Shown here piece after piece: positions 45,547 through 64,000 of a stretch of 64,000 bases of DNA. A program made the position numbers and the translations under genes. This DNA comes from Chrysopilus asiliformis. Its lineage: Eukaryota > Arthropoda > Insecta > Diptera > Rhagionidae. Numbering within the stretch: the stretch's first letter is position 1; each line of letters opens with the position of its first letter. The notes beneath the pieces were generated by a model. The model had not been told where the DNA came from. It did no database searches and saw only the letters and a program-made list of their open reading frames with translations. The DNA lies in the NCBI GenBank assembly GCA_964034945.1, contig OZ035960.1:26089487-26153486 (forward strand), read 5' to 3'.

Positions 45547-46335
45547 TAGGAAAAAAACCTCACATGAATAAAATAAGAAGGGAAAATTGTATTTCAACCA
45601 CATAATAAGTTTTATTATTCCGCAAGAGTGTATTACGTTGGCTGAAACGACACGAGTCTTCATTATCCAAAAAAATCAGAACAACAAAACCAAATCCGCT
45701 CCCCATTTTAAACCTTGCCCCAACAGAAGTGTGTGCGTAAAAATCAAAAAGAACCATACTTTATTTAATGCATAAGTTTACGTATTTTACTCCACGGTTA
45801 TACGTCATGTTTTATATATTTAGTTAGTTAGGGCACAATCGGACAAACTAAAATTACATTTGATTAAGTTCCATCAGATTCTATCCATGTTCATCCGTCC
45901 AAATTGCTTGATAACAATACTCAGATTTGGCTGGATTTGGATTTAGATTCGGTCATCTTCGAGTGAGATTTGAGTCAGACACTTGCCTGAACTGGACCGG
46001 GACGGGGTTTTTCGCTGTCTTCGGAATTTATAAATAATAAATTGTTTAAACAAATATCGACTTAAGAAAATCCTCTATTACCGGCCGTTAAATAACTTAA
46101 GGAGATATCCATCCTTTCGTAGTGTCTTTAATAAAAATTTACAAAAAAAAAAACCCGCTATAACATATTTTAAAATCACCCAACGTAACGATAATTGTGA
46201 CCAATTTACCATTGGATTAAATTTGAATAATTATTTGATAACCTGTGGTCGTGTTTAACAAGTGGTGAAGTGCATTCGATCGTAGGTAAACGTTGTGGTC
46301 AACTGTATTAATTAGTGTTCAATTTAAATACCGGA

Positions 46336-46359
46336 TTTGAATTTGAATTCAAATTCAAA
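46336..46359 (+). promoter_or_regulatory. Perfect 24-base palindrome abutting the exon 1a start codon
   Basis: TTTGAATTTGAA is followed at once by its complement TTCAAATTCAAA, ending on the base before the ATG. In RNA this could fold as a zero-loop or short-loop hairpin; AT-only pairing apart from four G-C makes it weak. Confidence 0.5.
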
Positions 46360-62033
<15,674 letters not shown>

Positions 62034-62642
62034 GTAAGTTAAATTCAGAACAACATGTCATCACCATATAAATTTCAAAAGAAATAAAAAAATTAATTAC
62101 GGAAGGAATTTACAATACAAAAAATAGTTTTCACTGTTATTTAAGCTTTTGAAAATTCATCTAACTACATTTGACCGCATCAAAAATATGCAATAATAAT
62201 AATTTTATAATCCAATAACCTTGAATTTTGTATTCGTCCCAAATCCTTCATTCAACATCATTGGTTAATTTACTACAAATATCTGTAGATGTACAGATTT
62301 GTGTCTGGCACGCATCTTAAGTAGCATAAAATCGGATTAAATTAATTTTAAGAGATGGACTTTAGCCAACAATTATTTTTGGATGCACAAACTTCTTCCT
62401 GACTGTTTTCGTTTTGCAAATGGATCTAATTCCGACCAATGTCTGCTTATTTTACAGAATTTTTCAAAATTTTTGAAATGTGTGCAAAGTAATTACAGTG
62501 AAAGCTCATTTCTGGACACTTTCGATAGGCCGACAATTCCCTCAAATGGACAATAATTTTGCGACTACGAGTATCCGTTTACAGATGCCTTCAAAAAAAT
62601 TAGCTTATAAAAGTATAGACAGATTGCCCATTTATTAAATTA
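62034..62642. other. Intronic AT-rich sequence
   Basis: Nothing recognised. Confidence 0.4.
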
Positions 62643-63131
62643 CTAGCTTGCATACCCGTCGTTGCCGGGTTAAATTTTTTGCAATTTTTTTTGATGGTCG
62701 TTGTTGGAGCTAAACTTCAGGCCAATCGGCTCGGTAGTTTCCCCGCGAAAGGGTCACATAGAGGGAAAACTAAGTTTCGAGATCACTTTACCCCCTCTTC
62801 TTACTCCTCCACCTCTCGGGCTACTTTTAATGGGTCTATGTTGGGGCTGGACCCCCGACGAACGTCTATGCCAAATATCAGGCCAATCGGTTTAGTAGTT
62901 TCCCCGCGAAAGAGTAACATAGAGGGAAAACTAAGTTTCGAGATGACTTTACTCCCTCCCCTTACTCCGCCCACCCCTCGCGCTACTTTTCCGTATGCCT
63001 ATGTTGGAACCAGAACTACCACAGACACTCATGCCAAATTTCAAGTCAATCGGTTCAGCCGTTTTTGCGTGAAATAGGAACAGACAGACAGACAGACACC
63101 AAATCATTTTTATATATTAGTATGAGTATGA
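62643..63131 (-). mobile_element. Non-autonomous Helitron-type element, copy 4, complete
   Basis: On the minus strand A|TCATACTCATACTAAT start and CCCGGCAACGACGGG hairpin, then TATGCAAGCTAG|T end: insertion exactly between A and T. It contains the (GTCT)n run and two diverged internal units. Best-preserved copy in the window. Confidence 0.78.
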
Positions 63132-64000
63132 TTTTTAAAAACCTTTTAAAAGCTAAGTTTTAACATCTTGAGGTCTAGTTTCAATTGAGTATATTTTTCT
63201 TTACACAGCAGATGTATTAACAAGATTTACCTTGTAAAAATCTGTGTAAATCATGGTTCTAATGAATAGAAACTACATTTTTAACTTAATTGAATTCTAT
63301 TAAAAGCAGACATCAGATCATACTAGACTTTTAAATTAAGTATTTCTTTATGTATAAAAAATATTGATTGTGATAAAAAAGATAAAAAAAAATTCAAAAA
63401 TCGTGTCACTGAAAAAACATGCAAACCGAGGAATGGGCTTTTGAAAATCGCTGCAAGACGTTTAACCCATTTTTTAACCCATTCGGTATTTTGATGCCAT
63501 ATGGCATCATATGCTAAAAAATTTGAATTGTCTTATTATTTATTTATTTTCAACACTCTATTCTCATTCAGTGCACCTTTAAGTGCATTTGTGACCCAAT
63601 TTTGATTTTTTGAGTAAAAAGCTGGACTACAGCCCAACTAACAATTTTCGTCTCATAAGACTCTACTAGAGTCTTTTGAGAGTTTTCATACAGAGCTATT
63701 TCACCCTTGTAGAAATAGTTTTATGAGTGGCTCATGAGGCTTAAATGGCGCACTTATGAGAACTTTTTTTTATCTTATGACAAGACATCAGTTCTTTTTG
63801 TAAGAGTCACGAAAGTCTCACAAGAACACTATTTGAATTCTAATGAGAGTTTATTGATATTCTCATAAAACTTTCATAACAAGTACTTTATGCTTTGCTA
63901 AAAAGAGTAGAGTATATAAAAATATCTAACCTGTTTTATTTTTGAAGAGTTAAAGTAATTTTTTAAAGAGTAAAAGTTATTTTTGAAGTGTTTATTTATT
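63132..64000. other. Intronic sequence with CTCATAAG/CTCATGAG-rich stretch
   Basis: The part at 63645-63900 repeats variants of (T)CTCATAAGA, CTCATGAG, TTATGAGAAC and ACTCTACTAGAGTC. It may be a degenerate foldback element. The rest shows nothing. Confidence 0.4.

Noticed and set aside
46315..46359. N-terminal extension of beta-subunit exon 1a
   Set aside because: The frame is open upstream of 46360 but has no ATG; the first ATG in good context is at 46360.

Overview
The window is AT-rich eukaryotic DNA with split genes, canonical GT-AG introns and dense mobile-element debris. The gene content (an ADAMTS-like/punctin protein of the Drosophila nolo / C. elegans madd-4 type, a nervana-type Na+/K+-ATPase beta subunit with two alternative first exons, and a secreted leucine-rich-repeat protein) points to an insect. 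An irritans-type mariner remnant and DINE-1/Helitron-like elements make a fly (Diptera) the most likely source; the species cannot be fixed from the sequence.

Layout. Positions 1-862 (minus strand) hold the 5' end of a leucine-rich-repeat protein gene that runs off the left edge. On the plus strand nine splice-phase-compatible exons from 2839 to 32478 make the 3' part of an ADAMTS-like gene: acidic linker, four thrombospondin type 1 repeats (TSRs), one Ig domain, a basic linker, three more TSRs and a PLAC domain ending at a TAG. Its first exon here opens behind a splice acceptor, so the gene starts outside the window and the LRR gene probably lies inside one of its introns on the other strand. 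After its 3' UTR, 32.8-46 kb is intergenic and repeat-rich. Alternative first exons at 46360-46504 and 51992-52136, sharing exons at 61707-61847 and 61914-62033, are the 5' half of a Na+/K+-ATPase beta gene that continues past the right edge.

Nearly everything else that can be recognised is mobile DNA: a deleted irritans mariner (11957-12811), a 555-bp Tc1/mariner-like derivative (20540-21094), piggyBac-like TTAA-flanked elements (22140-22739, 35818-36069, 40013-40230), several TIR/hairpin MITEs, two LINE 3' ends, Helitron-type elements with CTAG ends, DINE-like elements with central tandem arrays, and a composite element that joins a ~121-bp minisatellite to a ~270-bp hairpin. Several long, near-perfect palindromes stand out, the largest about 658 bp (60031-60688).

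The two main genes both make cell-surface or extracellular proteins: a matrix/synaptic organiser of the ADAMTS-like family and the glycoprotein subunit of the sodium pump. No operon-like or defence-system-like arrangement is present. The most notable signals are the paired alternative first exons, a hairpin-prone palindrome directly before one start codon, and the composite minisatellite-hairpin element.
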